This document shows, piece after piece, positions 4,777 to 12,938 of a stretch of 13,786 nt of DNA; the first letter of the stretch is position 1; each line of letters opens with the position of its first letter. The notes beneath the pieces were generated by a model. The model did no database searches. It was not told the DNA's origin and was given only the letters and a program-made list of their open reading frames with translations. The position numbers were made by a program, and so were the translations under genes. The DNA lies in the NCBI GenBank assembly GCA_900550935.1, contig URUD01000061.1, positions 1 through 13,786 of the forward strand. Reading direction: 5' to 3'. Source of the stretch: an uncultured Roseburia sp. GTDB taxonomy: Bacteria > Bacillota > Clostridia > Lachnospirales > Lachnospiraceae.

Positions 4777-6897
4777 TTACATTAATGTATTAACATCCAA
4801 GATCAATGCAACTTCACCATCACCGAGGATTGTTGCACCACTGATGATCTTATTGTTGTTAATGTATTTTCCAAGTGATTTGATAACAATTTCCTGCTGT
4901 CCGATCAGATTATCTACCACAAGACCAGCACACTTATCACCCTTCTTCACAATAACAACCGTGAGGTTTTCAGGCTCTTCTTTTGGTTCACAATCTAACA
5001 GCTTGTCCAGATGAATGATCGGGATGACCATACCACGAAGATGGATTACTTCCTGTGCTTCAACATATTTAATATCTTTTACAGGAATATCCTCGATGGT
5101 TAAAATGGATCCTAATGCGATCGCATACTTTTCATCTCTGACTTCTACCATAAGTGCCTGGATGATTGCCAGTGTAAGTGGAAGTCTGACTGTAAATGTG
5201 GTTCCCTCGCCAAGTGCTGTTTTTACTTCAACATCTCCGCCAAGTGCTTCGATATTGGATTTTACAACATCAAGTCCTACACCACGTCCTGAAATATCGG
5301 TAATTTTCTTTGCCATGGAGAAACTTGGTAAAAACAGAAGGTTGATGATCTCTTTCTGGCTCATGCCCTCTGCCTGTTCCTCTGTGATAACACCTCTCTC
5401 GATTGCTTTTGCCTTAACTGCCTCTACATCGATACCTGCACCATCATCTCCTACTTCGATGATAACGTTGTTACCTTCCTGGAATGCTTTTAAGAAGATG
5501 CTTCCAACTTCCGGTTTTCCTAAAGAACGACGTGTCTCATTGTCCTCAAGCCCATGGTCTGCTGAGTTACGGAGCAAATGCTGTAACGGATCACCGATCT
5601 GGTCTACTACGGTACGATCCAACTCAGTCTCTTCACCTGACATGTAGAGTTCCATGTTCTTGTTCAGCTTTCTGGACAAGTCACGGATCATACGTGGGAA
5701 TTTTGCCACAACGCTCTCGATTGGCACCATTCGAACTTTCATTACGGACTCATGCAGCCCTGTTGTGATACGCTCTAAGTATTCGATCTGCTCATGGAAG
5801 GTCTGGTTCTGGAAATCTCCTGAGTCTGTATCACTTAAGGAAACCAAACTGTTCTTTGCAATGATCAGCTCGGATACCTGATTCATCAATGCATCCAGTT
5901 TTTCAATATCAACACGAACCGTACGGTTTGTTACCGGTTTTGCAACAGTCTGTTTTTTGTTGTTTGCTGCTGTCGGTGCCTTTGCTGCCGGTGCAGGAGT
6001 CTGTGCTGTTTCTGCCGGTTTCTCCTGTGCCTGCTCTTTTTCGGCTGCCTCTGCTGTCTCTGCAGCTGCTGCCTCTGCTTTTTCCTGACGCTCTGCTAAT
6101 GTCTCGTATTTTACTTCTTCTCCGACTACCTCTTCGATCTCGGATACTGCTTTTGCTGCCTCTAAGATCTTATCAAAGCTCTCCTCGGAAGCAAGGTAGA
6201 AACTGAAGTCGCAATCGAAATGCTCGTCCTCAATCTCCTGTGAGCTTGGATTGTATACTAAAATCTGTCCAAACTCTTCTACTGCTTTGAATACCAGAAA
6301 TGCTCTTGCTGCTTTTAACAGACATTCTTTCTGGATATAGACGGTCATACCATAGATATGCTGTCCATTCTCTTCTGCTTCTTTGATCTTTGCTTTTTCT
6401 GAGTCATCCAAATCAAATTCAAAATATTTTTTCTTTCCATCGCCCTCCGGTTCTGCCTGAGCTGCAGGAGTCTTTTCCTCTTTTTTCGGCTCTGTCTTAG
6501 TGCCGTCTCCTTCACCACCTGCGATAAAATCATTCAGCTCTTTGATGATCAGTTCGTTATCCTCTGTTCCCTCATCTGAGCTTGCTTTTACATTATTTAA
6601 ATATCCCTCGATCGCATCCAGACATTTGAACAGCAGGTCGATCATTGCGCTGTTTACTTTTAATCTGTCACTTCTTACTTCCTGGAATACATTTTCCATA
6701 TCGTGTGTCAGACGCTGCATTCTCTTAAAGCCCATGGTTCCTGCCATACCCTTTAAGGAATGGGCTGCACGGAAGATCTCATTGATCGTATCCATGTTCT
6801 CCGGTTCTTTTTCCAGAACCATAATACAGTCACTTAAGGTCTGCAAATGCTCATCTGATTCATCGATAAATACTTCAAGATACTGGCTTACATCCAT
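4777..6897 (-). CDS. cheA: Chemotaxis sensor histidine kinase CheA
   Basis: 706 aa from the ATG at 6895-6897. GGGGG lies 9 bases upstream and the start is 1 base after the cheB stop; an ATG six codons earlier overlaps cheB and lacks such a site. Domains in order: HPt/P1 (about 1-125) with phospho-accepting His46 in AAHSLKGMAGT; CheY-binding P2 (about 157-260); an Ala/Glu/Pro-rich linker (about 265-320); dimerisation P3 (about 325-400); ATPase P4 with N-box HLLRNSADHGLE (about 440-451), G1 DDGAGID (about 484-490), FLPSFS and G2 GRGVGLD (about 537-543); and CheW-like P5 (about 575-706) with IHLRGMVIPIIHL. It autophosphorylates in response to receptors and passes phosphate to CheY and CheB. All catalytic boxes look intact. 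No cheY is in this window. Confidence 0.97.
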   Translation of the reverse strand: MDVSQYLEVFIDESDEHLQTLSDCIMVLEKEPENMDTINEIFRAAHSLKGMAGTMGFKRMQRLTHDMENVFQEVRSDRLKVNSAMIDLLFKCLDAIEGYLNNVKASSDEGTEDNELIIKELNDFIAGGEGDGTKTEPKKEEKTPAAQAEPEGDGKKKYFEFDLDDSEKAKIKEAEENGQHIYGMTVYIQKECLLKAARAFLVFKAVEEFGQILVYNPSSQEIEDEHFDCDFSFYLASEESFDKILEAAKAVSEIEEVVGEEVKYETLAERQEKAEAAAAETAEAAEKEQAQEKPAETAQTPAPAAKAPTAANNKKQTVAKPVTNRTVRVDIEKLDALMNQVSELIIAKNSLVSLSDTDSGDFQNQTFHEQIEYLERITTGLHESVMKVRMVPIESVVAKFPRMIRDLSRKLNKNMELYMSGEETELDRTVVDQIGDPLQHLLRNSADHGLEDNETRRSLGKPEVGSIFLKAFQEGNNVIIEVGDDGAGIDVEAVKAKAIERGVITEEQAEGMSQKEIINLLFLPSFSMAKKITDISGRGVGLDVVKSNIEALGGDVEVKTALGEGTTFTVRLPLTLAIIQALMVEVRDEKYAIALGSILTIEDIPVKDIKYVEAQEVIHLRGMVIPIIHLDKLLDCEPKEEPENLTVVIVKKGDKCAGLVVDNLIGQQEIVIKSLGKYINNNKIISGATILGDGEVALILDVNTLM

Positions 6898-6898
6898 A

Positions 6899-7960
6899 TT
6901 ATTGTACCCCCACATTCTTTGTTATTGTTTGAGCAATTTCCGTTAGAGGAACTACTTCGTTTACCATTCCGGTTTCTACGATCGCTTTTGGCATTCCATA
7001 CACCACGCATGTCTGTGCATTTTGTGCGATCACATAGACTGGCTTGCTTTTAGCAAGCGATAAGATACCATTGGTGCCATCTGCACCCATTCCCGTAAGA
7101 ACGACACAGACTACTTCATCATAGCCACATGTGCGTAAGGAATCATAGGTAATATTAGCACAGGGTCTTAATCCCCCGATCGGAGGCATCTCATTCAACT
7201 GGATCTTATGTCGTCCATCTGCGGTCTTTTTCACTTCCATATGTTTTCCGCCCGGTGCAATATAAACGGTTCCTTTTTCAAGGACATCTCCGTCTGCCGC
7301 CTCTTTTACGTGGATCGGGCTTACCTCGTTCAATCGGTCTGCCATGGATTTTGTAAATCCCTCCGGCATATGCTGAACAAGGACCATCGGCGCGTTGAGA
7401 TTCTTTGGCAGATATGGGATTACACTCTGTAATGCCTTTGGCCCACCGGTAGAGCATGCCAATGCAACTACTTTGTTACCGCCTTTTGCAGATGGCTTTG
7501 TCTGTCGCAGTGTGATCTTTCCTGCTGATTGTACTGCCGTTCCCCCGACTGCCGGTCTGGCTGTCTTTAAAACGGCGGTCAGTACTTTTAACAACCGCTG
7601 CTTAAACTGGTCACCCTTTGCCTCGATGACATTGGTTGGTTTGGTTACAAAGTCGATCGCACCGCGCTCCATGGCAAGCATGGTTACATCAGCATCTTTT
7701 GTCGTTGCTGTACTAACCATGATCACGGTTGCTTTTATCTTTTCATTTTGCAATCGCTCTAATAACTGTAACCCATCCATCCGCGGCATATTAACATCAA
7801 GAATCACCGCATCATACTGGTTCTTCGTTATTTTGTCATATGCCTCAAGGCCATCACGACATACATCTGTTGCCTGAAATGTTCCTTCTGAATTAATAAT
7901 ATCACAGATAACTCTTCTCATGAGTGCAGAGTCATCAACAACAAGAATATTTTTTTTCAT
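6899..7960 (-). CDS. cheB: Chemoreceptor protein-glutamate methylesterase CheB
   Basis: 353 aa with both expected domains. The N-terminal receiver domain (about 1-120) has the acidic pocket VVDDS (Asp9, Asp10), phospho-acceptor Asp55 in ILDVNMPRMDG, Thr84 and Lys107 in FVTKP. After a linker (about 130-160), the methylesterase domain (about 163-350) has the catalytic triad Ser170 in CSTGGP, His197 in VQHMP and Asp294 in GMGADG. CheB removes methyl groups from receptor glutamates and is activated by CheA. The gene starts 5 bases after the PilZ gene stop. The ATG has only a weak upstream purine stretch (AGAGGCAAGTAG), which suggests translational coupling to the upstream gene. Confidence 0.97.
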   Translation of the reverse strand: MKKNILVVDDSALMRRVICDIINSEGTFQATDVCRDGLEAYDKITKNQYDAVILDVNMPRMDGLQLLERLQNEKIKATVIMVSTATTKDADVTMLAMERGAIDFVTKPTNVIEAKGDQFKQRLLKVLTAVLKTARPAVGGTAVQSAGKITLRQTKPSAKGGNKVVALACSTGGPKALQSVIPYLPKNLNAPMVLVQHMPEGFTKSMADRLNEVSPIHVKEAADGDVLEKGTVYIAPGGKHMEVKKTADGRHKIQLNEMPPIGGLRPCANITYDSLRTCGYDEVVCVVLTGMGADGTNGILSLAKSKPVYVIAQNAQTCVVYGMPKAIVETGMVNEVVPLTEIAQTITKNVGVQ

Positions 7961-7965
7961 AGTTT

Positions 7966-8709
7966 CTACTTGCCTCTTTGACGTGTTTTACGTTCTTCTT
8001 CAAAAATATAGTGTATAATTTCCTCACGCACCTTATCATCCCTGATAAAGAACTTCGCGCGAAGTTCGTAGCGTACTTCCTGTATATTTTCTACCCTGTG
8101 GCAATCAAGCACTCTCGCCGGTATATGGAACTGCTTATCCATGGTCTCATTTTTCAACCGGATGTCCAGTAACAGACATGCATCTGCATTTACCGGGTTT
8201 TCTGTGTAAAAACGTATGCCGCCACCGCTCAGATCCACAATCTTACCCGGCGTCACCTTTCCCGCCAGATAATCATCCCTGATCATCTCGTAGATGTCCT
8301 CAAGTTTTTCTAACTGCATTGCCTCTTCCGGAATGTGGTAAAACGAAAAATCCAACAGACAGGAAAATCGGAAGAATTCTCTTCTCTGGTATTTTTCCAG
8401 TTCAGAACGTAGTTCTATATCCAGCATATAATAGTTATCTTTTTTGTAACGTTCCTTAATCTGTCCGATTGCACGATACAGGCTTCCCATGGAATAAAAA
8501 ACAAACTCATATCGCAACCCCAGAGAAAGCATAACAAGCTTTCCTGCCTCTGTTGGCATTGCAATCTGAAGCAGTCCGTTACTCTTCATGTCAAGCACCT
8601 GACTTTTATACATCTTTACGGTTTCTGCCGTCCGGCTCTCCCGCTCTGCCTCCTGTGCAATCCTTATCTCAATTTTATCTCCTACATGTATCACTTCTGA
8701 AACTGTCAT
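7966..8709 (-). CDS. PilZ-domain c-di-GMP receptor, YcgR/MotI-type flagellar brake
   Basis: 247 aa from the ATG at 8707-8709. AAGGAG, overlapping the flhG stop, is 7 bases upstream; an in-frame ATG two codons earlier would be too close. The N-terminal half (about 5-100) is the YcgR-N-like beta domain; the C-terminal half (about 105-225) is PilZ. Both c-di-GMP-binding motifs are present: RxxxR in QRREFFRF (Arg110, Arg114) and DxSGGG in IVDLSGGGIRF (Asp159, Ser161). In E. coli (YcgR) and Bacillus (MotI/DgrA) such proteins slow or disengage the flagellar motor when c-di-GMP is high. Its place between flhG and cheB, absent from the Bacillus operon as I know it, ties c-di-GMP sensing to flagellar expression here. 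The exact motor target is not visible. Confidence 0.88.
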   Translation of the reverse strand: MTVSEVIHVGDKIEIRIAQEAERESRTAETVKMYKSQVLDMKSNGLLQIAMPTEAGKLVMLSLGLRYEFVFYSMGSLYRAIGQIKERYKKDNYYMLDIELRSELEKYQRREFFRFSCLLDFSFYHIPEEAMQLEKLEDIYEMIRDDYLAGKVTPGKIVDLSGGGIRFYTENPVNADACLLLDIRLKNETMDKQFHIPARVLDCHRVENIQEVRYELRAKFFIRDDKVREEIIHYIFEEERKTRQRGK

Positions 8710-8716
8710 AAGCATA

Positions 8717-8722
8717 CTCCTT
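8717..8722 (-). promoter_or_regulatory. Ribosome binding site deciding the PilZ-gene start
   Basis: AAGGAG overlapping the flhG TAA, 7 bases from the ATG at 8709 and one base from the in-frame ATG at 8715. The layout is the same as at cheD. Confidence 0.7.
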
Positions 8723-9599
8723 ATTGTTTGTGATTAATCAGGTCAGAAAAGACCTGTGCAATCCCCCAATGCAGCTTTGGTAAATTATGTTCATGTTCCA
8801 GTAGATTTACTGCAATTACCTCAAACGCCTTCGCTGATCTGGCTTCCGGTGCATGTATAGAAACCGGTTTCTGTGCCCGCACAGATCGTTCCAGCATAAA
8901 ATCCTGTGGTATCGTTCCAAGGTAATCTACGGTTCCCTCTAAGAACTGTTCCACCACTGAATTTAATTTATCGTAAACATTCTGCCCCTCTTCCAGAGAA
9001 GTAACCCGGTTTGAAAGTACCCGGATCTCTGTTTCTTCCCGCAAAAAATTTGGATTACGATATAAGGTCTTTAATAAAGAATATGAATCGGTCAGGGAAC
9101 TCGGATCCGGTGTTGTTACCAATACCACCTCCGGGCTCGCCATTACAAATTCCAAAACACTATCAGAAATTCCGGCTCCGGTGTCAACAATGATGACATC
9201 TGCAAGCTCATCTAATTCTCTCAGGCACTTTATAAAATAAAGTATCTGGTCTTTCGTAAGATTATTCAAACCCATGATACCTGCTCCACCAGAAATGAAG
9301 CCAATACCCATAGGTCCTTCTGTCACAATTTCACGGATATTTTTTCCGCGATAAATCAAATCTCCTAAATTATATTGGGGGATTGCGCCAAACATTACTT
9401 CCACATTTGCCAATCCGAAATCCGCATCAAATATAAGAACTTTTTTTCCAAGTTTTGTCATTTGTACTGCCAGATTCACGGCGACATTGGATTTTCCAAC
9501 GCCACCCTTTCCACTGGTCACAGTAATCACTCGGGCCGACATTGCTTGCTGCTGATTTTTAAGTTTTATCACATTTCTGAGCTTCTCAGCCTGATCCAT
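8721..9599 (-). CDS. flhG: Flagellar number regulator FlhG (MinD-like ATPase, YlxH/FleN)
   Basis: 292 aa, a ParA/MinD-type P-loop ATPase. The N-terminus has DQAEKLR (residues 2-8), the DQxxxLR motif by which FlhG stimulates the FlhF GTPase. The deviant Walker A GKGGVGKS is at 30-37, FDADFGLANVEVMFG follows, and the switch II region IIVDTGAGISDSVL is at about 136-149. The C-terminus (about 270-292) can form an amphipathic helix, as expected for the membrane-targeting sequence. FlhG limits flagellar number and placement together with FlhF, the gene directly upstream. It starts 4 bases after the flhF stop. The annotation MinD or ParA would be a less specific name for the same gene. Confidence 0.93.
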   Translation of the reverse strand: MDQAEKLRNVIKLKNQQQAMSARVITVTSGKGGVGKSNVAVNLAVQMTKLGKKVLIFDADFGLANVEVMFGAIPQYNLGDLIYRGKNIREIVTEGPMGIGFISGGAGIMGLNNLTKDQILYFIKCLRELDELADVIIVDTGAGISDSVLEFVMASPEVVLVTTPDPSSLTDSYSLLKTLYRNPNFLREETEIRVLSNRVTSLEEGQNVYDKLNSVVEQFLEGTVDYLGTIPQDFMLERSVRAQKPVSIHAPEARSAKAFEVIAVNLLEHEHNLPKLHWGIAQVFSDLINHKQ

Positions 9600-9603
9600 A
9601 TCA

Positions 9604-10887
9604 TTACCTGCCCCCTAGTAACTGTTTTACTATGGTCTGCGTATTAAACTCTTCAATATCATCTGGAACATTCTGTCCGTTTGTCATATAGGAAAGAGAT
9701 GCTCCTGAATACATCTTAATATTAAAGATATTTCCATAGGTTGTCGTTTCATCTAATTTTGTAAAAATAATCTTGTAATCTGCGATGCCCTTATAGATAT
9801 CTACAATTTCAAGCAGATCCTTGTATTTGGTCGTTGCACTGACTACCAGATAAACTTCTTTCTCATATTCCTCGTCCAGTCCGGCGATCATCTTCTGCAT
9901 ATCCATACACTGCGCTTCGTTCTTGTGGGAAAATCCTGCAGTATCCACAAAGATCAGATCATAATCATTGACACGCTCAATAGAGGCATTCATCTCCTCA
10001 GCTGAATATATGATGCTCATCGGTGCATCCAGAATATTAGCATAGACCCGAAGCTGTTCGGTTGCCGCTATTCGATAGGTATCTGCAGTTAAAAATGCAA
10101 CTTTTAAATTCTCCTCTACTTTGTACTTGGATGCGATTTTAGCGATCGTGGTCGTTTTTCCGACTCCGGTCGGTCCAATGAAAAATATGATCTTCGGCTT
10201 CTTACCGGTCGTATCGATCGTATTCGGCTGACCCAGTTTTAAGATCATCTTCTGGTACACGGTAGAAAGGATATAATCTACACTACTTCCATTATGCATG
10301 ACTTTTTCTGCTTCGTCCATGATCTGATTGACATATTTTTCATTGACATCATTCTCAAGCAAAGTGCGATACAGCATCTTTACGAACTGCATCCCCTCCG
10401 GATTTTCGATCTCATCCTCGATCAGCGGCTCTTTGCGACTTTCCTCTACCGAGAGCTGCTTTTCCAACATATTCGACAGATCCTCCAGTCTCTTTTCCAG
10501 ACCATCCTTTTTACGCTCGGTTTCCTGCTCTTCTTTTGCTTCCCGGATGATCTCTGCCGGTGTCATACCGGTTTCGTTTTTCTTAGGTGCAGGTGGAACA
10601 AAGGCATCTCTGTTCTCACTTCTTGGCACTTCGATCTTTTCGTCTGCAGTAAGATTGATTCCACCCCGCATCTTATCCGGTGTATGTAATGCAGCTAATG
10701 GACTGGTATATACTTCCTTTTCTTCCATTGCAGCTGTTACTTCAAAAAGGCTGGTCTTAAATGCCTTTAGCATTCCCTTCGGCCTGATCTCTTTGACATT
10801 CATCACCACAGCACCCGGACCAAGTTCCTGTTTTGCTTTTTCGATTGCTTCTTCCTTTGTCTTCCCCTGATACTTATTTATGGTCAT
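9604..10887 (-). CDS. flhF: Flagellar biosynthesis SRP-type GTPase FlhF
   Basis: 427 aa. The N-terminal basic/B region (about 1-150) begins with the family-typical KYQGKTKEEAIEKAKQELG and contains a charged disordered stretch. The NG domain (about 160-427) has G1 GPTGVGKTTT (238-247), DTYRIAATEQL (269-279), G3 DTAG (315-318), G4 TKLD (376-379) and SYMTNGQNVP (399-408). FlhF marks the site of flagellar assembly and is activated by FlhG. One oddity is that the residue after DTAG, usually Arg in SRP-type GTPases, is Phe (DTAGFSHKN). The ATG follows the flhA TAA with no bases between, and only a weak GGTGA lies upstream, so translational coupling to flhA is likely. Confidence 0.95.
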   Translation of the reverse strand: MTINKYQGKTKEEAIEKAKQELGPGAVVMNVKEIRPKGMLKAFKTSLFEVTAAMEEKEVYTSPLAALHTPDKMRGGINLTADEKIEVPRSENRDAFVPPAPKKNETGMTPAEIIREAKEEQETERKKDGLEKRLEDLSNMLEKQLSVEESRKEPLIEDEIENPEGMQFVKMLYRTLLENDVNEKYVNQIMDEAEKVMHNGSSVDYILSTVYQKMILKLGQPNTIDTTGKKPKIIFFIGPTGVGKTTTIAKIASKYKVEENLKVAFLTADTYRIAATEQLRVYANILDAPMSIIYSAEEMNASIERVNDYDLIFVDTAGFSHKNEAQCMDMQKMIAGLDEEYEKEVYLVVSATTKYKDLLEIVDIYKGIADYKIIFTKLDETTTYGNIFNIKMYSGASLSYMTNGQNVPDDIEEFNTQTIVKQLLGGR

Positions 10888-12918
10888 TTATATTGTCACC
10901 ATCCCTACTGATTGTAATTCTACATTAGACTCGACTTCATTATAGGATACCACGATTAAGTCTTTGAAGTAATCTTCTGTTAATTTCTTGAAATACATAC
11001 GCACAATCGGAGAAGTAATGACGATTGCATTTTTTCCCATATTTTCGAGTTTTGCAACCTCTGTCTCGACCGAATTCATGATTGCTTTGGTCTTTTCCGG
11101 ATCGAGTGTTAAGTATGCTCCCTGCTCCGTCTGTTTTACCGAAGACATGATCTCCTGCTCCACCTTCGGATCTAACGTGATAACACTGGTTGTCTCATTT
11201 GCGGGGAAATACTTGCTTGAAATCGCACGTTTCAAACTCTGTCTCACATATTCTGTCAATACGTCTGTATCTCTGGTTGCAGAAGCATGATCTGCAAGTG
11301 TTTCAAAAATGGTAAGCAGATCGCGGATAGAGATGCCCTCTGTAAGCAGGTTCTGCAATACCTTCTGGACCTCTCCTAAACCTAACTGTTTCGGGATCAA
11401 CTCGTCCACTAAAACCGGATTGCTTTCTTTTAAGTTGTTGACCAGATTCTGGACGTCCTGTCTGGTCAGAAGCTCTGCAATATGAGACCGGATCACTTCT
11501 GTCAGATGTGTTGCAATGATAGAAGGCGGGTCTACTACGGTATAGCCAAGGCTCTCTGCTCTCTCCCTCTGACTCTCTGTAATCCAGATCGCCGGCAGAT
11601 GGAAGGATGGCTCGAATGTTGGGATACCAGTAATCTCTTCCTCTACATAACCTGGGTTCATCGCCATATAATGATCAAAGAGTATCTCTCCCTCTGTTAC
11701 CTGGATTCCTTTTATTTTAATGATATACTGGTTTGGATTCAACTGGATATTATCACGCAGACGGATGATCGGGACTACCGTACCAAGTTCAAGTGCAATC
11801 TGTCTACGGATCATTACCACTCGGTCTAAGAGGTCTCCACCCTGATTGACATCTGCTAACGGAATAATACCATAACCAAATTCAAGTTCGATCGGATCAA
11901 CCTGAAGCAGGGATACCACATTCTCCGGTTTCCGGATTTCTTCTGCCTCGGTCTCTGCCGTGTTGACTTCTTCCTCAATGCTTTCAATCGTAATGCTCTT
12001 GTCTACCTGCTTTCCGGTAACCAGAAATACGATACCAAGTGCAAGGAATAAAACCGTATTTAACGGTGTTACCAGTCCTAAGAATGCAAGGGTCGCCCCT
12101 ACAATATAAAGTACCTTTGGTATTCCAAACAGCTGGCTGACAAGTACATGGGAAAAATCCGCTTCCTTGGATGCCTTGGTTACCAGGATACCGGTTGCCA
12201 GAGAGATCAGAAGTGACGGAATCTGGGAACAGAGTCCATCACCGATGGTAAGCAATCCATAGTGCTGGATCGCCTCGGCAAAATCCATACCACCTGTCAC
12301 ACCCATTACCGTACCACCAATTAAATTGATAAAGGTAATGATCAGACCGGCTGTTGCATCTCCCTTAACGTACTTCGTTGCACCATCCATGGAACCGAAG
12401 AAGCTTGCCTCTTCCTGGATCTTATTACGGCGGTCTCTCGCCTCTTTTTCCGTAATCGCTCCGGTATTTAAGTCGGCATCAATCGCCATCTGTTTACCTG
12501 GCATTGCATCCAATGTAAATCGTGCTGTTACCTCTGCGACACGTTCGGAACCTTTGTTAATTACAATAAACTGAATGATAATCAGAACAATAAAGATAAT
12601 TGCTCCGATCACCATGTTACCACCACCAACGAAACTACCAAATGTCTCTACCACGTTTCCAGGTGCACCTGTTGTCAGAATTAATCTGGTTGATGATACG
12701 TTCAGAGAAATTCTAAAGATTGTCGTAAACAAAAGCAATGTCGGGAAAAATGACATATCAAGTACTTCTTTTACAAACAATGTATTAAACAGTACTATCA
12801 TTGCGATAGAAATGTTTAACGCCAACATCACATCAAGTAAGGTGGAACTAATTGGCACTATAAAAAAGACGACTGCTGCAAGTAAATATAATGCAATCCC
12901 TATGTCCGATTTCTTCAT
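10888..12918 (-). CDS. flhA: Flagellar export-gate protein FlhA
   Basis: 676 aa, close to the usual 680-700. The N-terminal half has about eight transmembrane segments between residues 8 and 302. Between them lies the FHIPEP-family signature, from RVAEVTARFTLDAMPGKQMA through IDADLNTG (about 126-153). A short acidic linker (about 310-340) leads to the cytoplasmic C-terminal domain (about 340-676), which forms the nonameric ring that docks export chaperones and substrates. The ATG is preceded by AGGAGGAG, the strongest Shine-Dalgarno of the flagellar part of the window. It follows flhB by 20 bases. Nothing seems truncated or disrupted. Confidence 0.97.
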   Translation of the reverse strand: MKKSDIGIALYLLAAVVFFIVPISSTLLDVMLALNISIAMIVLFNTLFVKEVLDMSFFPTLLLFTTIFRISLNVSSTRLILTTGAPGNVVETFGSFVGGGNMVIGAIIFIVLIIIQFIVINKGSERVAEVTARFTLDAMPGKQMAIDADLNTGAITEKEARDRRNKIQEEASFFGSMDGATKYVKGDATAGLIITFINLIGGTVMGVTGGMDFAEAIQHYGLLTIGDGLCSQIPSLLISLATGILVTKASKEADFSHVLVSQLFGIPKVLYIVGATLAFLGLVTPLNTVLFLALGIVFLVTGKQVDKSITIESIEEEVNTAETEAEEIRKPENVVSLLQVDPIELEFGYGIIPLADVNQGGDLLDRVVMIRRQIALELGTVVPIIRLRDNIQLNPNQYIIKIKGIQVTEGEILFDHYMAMNPGYVEEEITGIPTFEPSFHLPAIWITESQRERAESLGYTVVDPPSIIATHLTEVIRSHIAELLTRQDVQNLVNNLKESNPVLVDELIPKQLGLGEVQKVLQNLLTEGISIRDLLTIFETLADHASATRDTDVLTEYVRQSLKRAISSKYFPANETTSVITLDPKVEQEIMSSVKQTEQGAYLTLDPEKTKAIMNSVETEVAKLENMGKNAIVITSPIVRMYFKKLTEDYFKDLIVVSYNEVESNVELQSVGMVTI

Positions 12919-12923
12919 GCCCT

Positions 12924-12931
12924 CTCCTCCT
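12924..12931 (-). promoter_or_regulatory. Ribosome binding site of flhA
   Basis: AGGAGGAG in the 20-base flhB-flhA gap, about 5 bases before the ATG at 12918, supporting that start. Confidence 0.75.
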
Positions 12932-12938
12932 AAACATA

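Noticed and set aside
5015..5647. 210-codon open frame on the plus strand opposite cheA
   Set aside because: It lies wholly inside the well-supported cheA coding region, has low-complexity Ser-rich translation and no family resemblance. It is a shadow of cheA codon use.
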